From: an uncultured Eubacterium sp. | GTDB lineage: Bacteria > Bacillota > Clostridia > Lachnospirales > Lachnospiraceae | Length of the DNA stretch: 64,000 bases | NCBI GenBank assembly: GCA_910584795.1 | Contig: CAJUBZ010000008.1 | Span: forward strand, 1 to 64,000 | Reading direction: 5' to 3' | Shown: positions 62,913 through 64,000 of the stretch, one piece after another | How the letters are laid out: every line of letters starts with the position of its first letter | Position numbering within the stretch: position 1 is the first letter of the stretch | Program-made: the position numbers and the translations under genes | The notes under the pieces: model-generated | Database searches by the model: none | Told to the model about the DNA's origin: nothing | What the model saw: the letters and a program-made list of their open reading frames with translations, nothing else

Positions 62913-64000
62913 AGTAACCACTCCCTTCTACGCATACTTCTACTCCGTCTGCCTGAAGCAAATCGTACATTTTTTCTTCAAAGGAAGGATCTACCGTCAT
63001 CTTGGCAATAGAAAAATTTGTTGTATTATCAAAAGTTACCACAGAACATCCTGCACGGTTTGTAATAGCCGTTCCTAAAATAAAATCCATACTGTCAATA
63101 TGTTTTGAAATGGATGCCGGCATTTCGACAACACCTAAATTAGAAAGGGTATTCGTAAAAATTTTATCTCCTAAAAATCCGTAAATCACTTTTGCAACAG
63201 GCTGTTTCACAGCAAGCGGAACAAATTTCAACATATTTACCATTTTTTCTGTTGATGTAAGCATTTCATTCATTGCTTCCTTTGATGCTTTTTTATGTAG
63301 CTGTTCATTAATTTCATCTATTATAGAAGGTGTATCACTAATTTTCGCTATTGGAATCCGAATTCCGCAATACATGGAAAAATTACGCACAGTTTCTGAC
63401 GGGTAAAATTTTCGCATATTCACCGGAACCTGAATACTGATATCTCCTGACAGTTCATCCGTTGCAGCTTTTCCCGCAACAAACATGAGTAACAATAAGT
63501 AACCAGTAACTGTTGTATTATATTTTTTTGCTGCCTCTTTCAATTGCAATGTATCTATTTTCAAATGAACGATACGGCAGGGCATATTTATTGCAAGCCT
63601 GCCACTCATCTGCACCGCAGATTTATCAATAAATCCGGATGCTGTATCACTTTGTGGCACTTTAGCAAAAGCATTTTCAAACTCTTCCTCAGACGGAATA
63701 TTGTTTACATCCCAAAGTGTTTCGTCTGACACAATCTCTGCCTCTGCCAGCCTCAGATATTCCGCTGTCAATGTTTTCAGAAAAGTCATTCCTCCTGTTC
63801 CATCTGTCAGTACGTGGAAAAACTCTACACTGATACGATTATTGTAATGTAAAACTCGAAATGACTGCGAACCGCTGTATGAAACCTGAATGGGCTGACA
63901 TGGAATATCACTTTCCTGTTCAATGCAGAATCGTCTTTTCGCTGTATCCAGATAATGCCAGAAAAATCCTTTTTTCAACGTAGTTGCAAAACTTGGAAAA
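62902..64000 (-). CDS. Condensation-domain-like acyltransferase (5' end outside window)
   Basis: The frame continues past the right edge of the window (FPSFATTLKKGFFWHYLD), so at least 366 residues are visible and the start is missing. HVLTDGTGG fits the HHxxxDG-type catalytic motif of condensation, alcohol acetyltransferase and wax-ester-synthase-like enzymes, with Phe-His here in place of His-His. The C-terminal part SNLGVVEMP is the usual 'N-x-G' bridge. It probably transfers an acyl group to an alcohol or amine; the substrate is unknown. Confidence 0.75.
   Translation of the reverse strand, partial: FPSFATTLKKGFFWHYLDTAKRRFCIEQESDIPCQPIQVSYSGSQSFRVLHYNNRISVEFFHVLTDGTGGMTFLKTLTAEYLRLAEAEIVSDETLWDVNNIPSEEEFENAFAKVPQSDTASGFIDKSAVQMSGRLAINMPCRIVHLKIDTLQLKEAAKKYNTTVTGYLLLLMFVAGKAATDELSGDISIQVPVNMRKFYPSETVRNFSMYCGIRIPIAKISDTPSIIDEINEQLHKKASKEAMNEMLTSTEKMVNMLKFVPLAVKQPVAKVIYGFLGDKIFTNTLSNLGVVEMPASISKHIDSMDFILGTAITNRAGCSVVTFDNTTNFSIAKMTVDPSFEEKMYDLLQADGVEVCVEGSGYYEN

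Noticed and set aside
1..64000. Prophage, integrative element or tRNA/rRNA genes
   Set aside because: No integrase, capsid, tail, rRNA or tRNA sequence was recognised anywhere in the window.

Overview
The window looks like the chromosome of a low-GC Gram-positive anaerobe of the Clostridia, most likely a gut Lachnospiraceae. The reasons are the AT-rich sequence, strong GGAGG-type ribosome binding sites, lipoproteins and Sec-exported proteins without outer-membrane genes, TraX-like and DUF1292 proteins, and several secreted carbohydrate-active enzymes. This placement is inferred from gene content; no rRNA or tRNA gene was seen. About nine genes in ten lie on the minus strand, as expected for a leading-strand arm.

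Layout: 0.2-9.8 kb holds a foldase-like lipoprotein, a HAD protein without its catalytic Asp, a multidomain cell-wall glucosaminidase, a topoisomerase IV-like pair (parE-parC), a histidine phosphatase and an acetyltransferase. 10-23 kb holds an exported fibronectin-III protein, a Pr6Pr-like membrane protein, a YjjG-like nucleotidase, trpS, rsmH, luxS, a beta-glucan locus (GH26-like plus GH16/CBM/crystallin/ricin), TraX, and a GH13 protein that has lost all its catalytic residues. 23-25.8 kb is a plus-strand pair: an ABC-F ATPase with one intact and one degenerate nucleotide site, and an alpha/beta hydrolase. 25.8-30.1 kb carries an LRR protein, a subtilisin-like protease split by an in-frame stop, and a small membrane protein.

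30.2-37.8 kb is a folate/chorismate operon transcribed folC-folE-folP-folBK-pheA-pabA-pabB-pabC. The pab genes make p-aminobenzoate from chorismate, the fol genes build the pterin and join the two, and pheA draws from the same chorismate pool. 38-45 kb holds SH3 and DUF1292 proteins, a hicAB toxin-antitoxin pair, a UvrD-like helicase, an EEP-family hydrolase, gltX, a small XRE regulator and a P-loop kinase. 45.7-50.7 kb pairs a 1529-residue exported metallophosphoesterase with a SecB-like chaperone. 51.7-54 kb is a gene-poor repeat island with a broken Rpn-type nuclease gene, structured hairpin repeats and a regular palindrome array. 54-59.2 kb is a TetR / coiled lipoprotein / MMPL transporter locus with matching operator-like sites. 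59.3-62.3 kb is a HipBA-like toxin-antitoxin operon carrying gtrA and a HAD phosphatase. The window ends in an acyltransferase gene cut by its edge.

The best candidates for something undescribed are: (1) a three-copy hairpin element (1-215, 52.9-53.1 kb, 53.7-53.95 kb) whose long stems differ in sequence yet stay paired; (2) four palindromes spaced exactly 74 bp apart at 53.2-53.5 kb; (3) a second covarying intergenic element at 9.92 and 16.27 kb; (4) the catalytically dead GH13 beside the one-sided ABC-F ATPase; and (5) lysine-rich C-terminal FnIII modules shared by four exported proteins.
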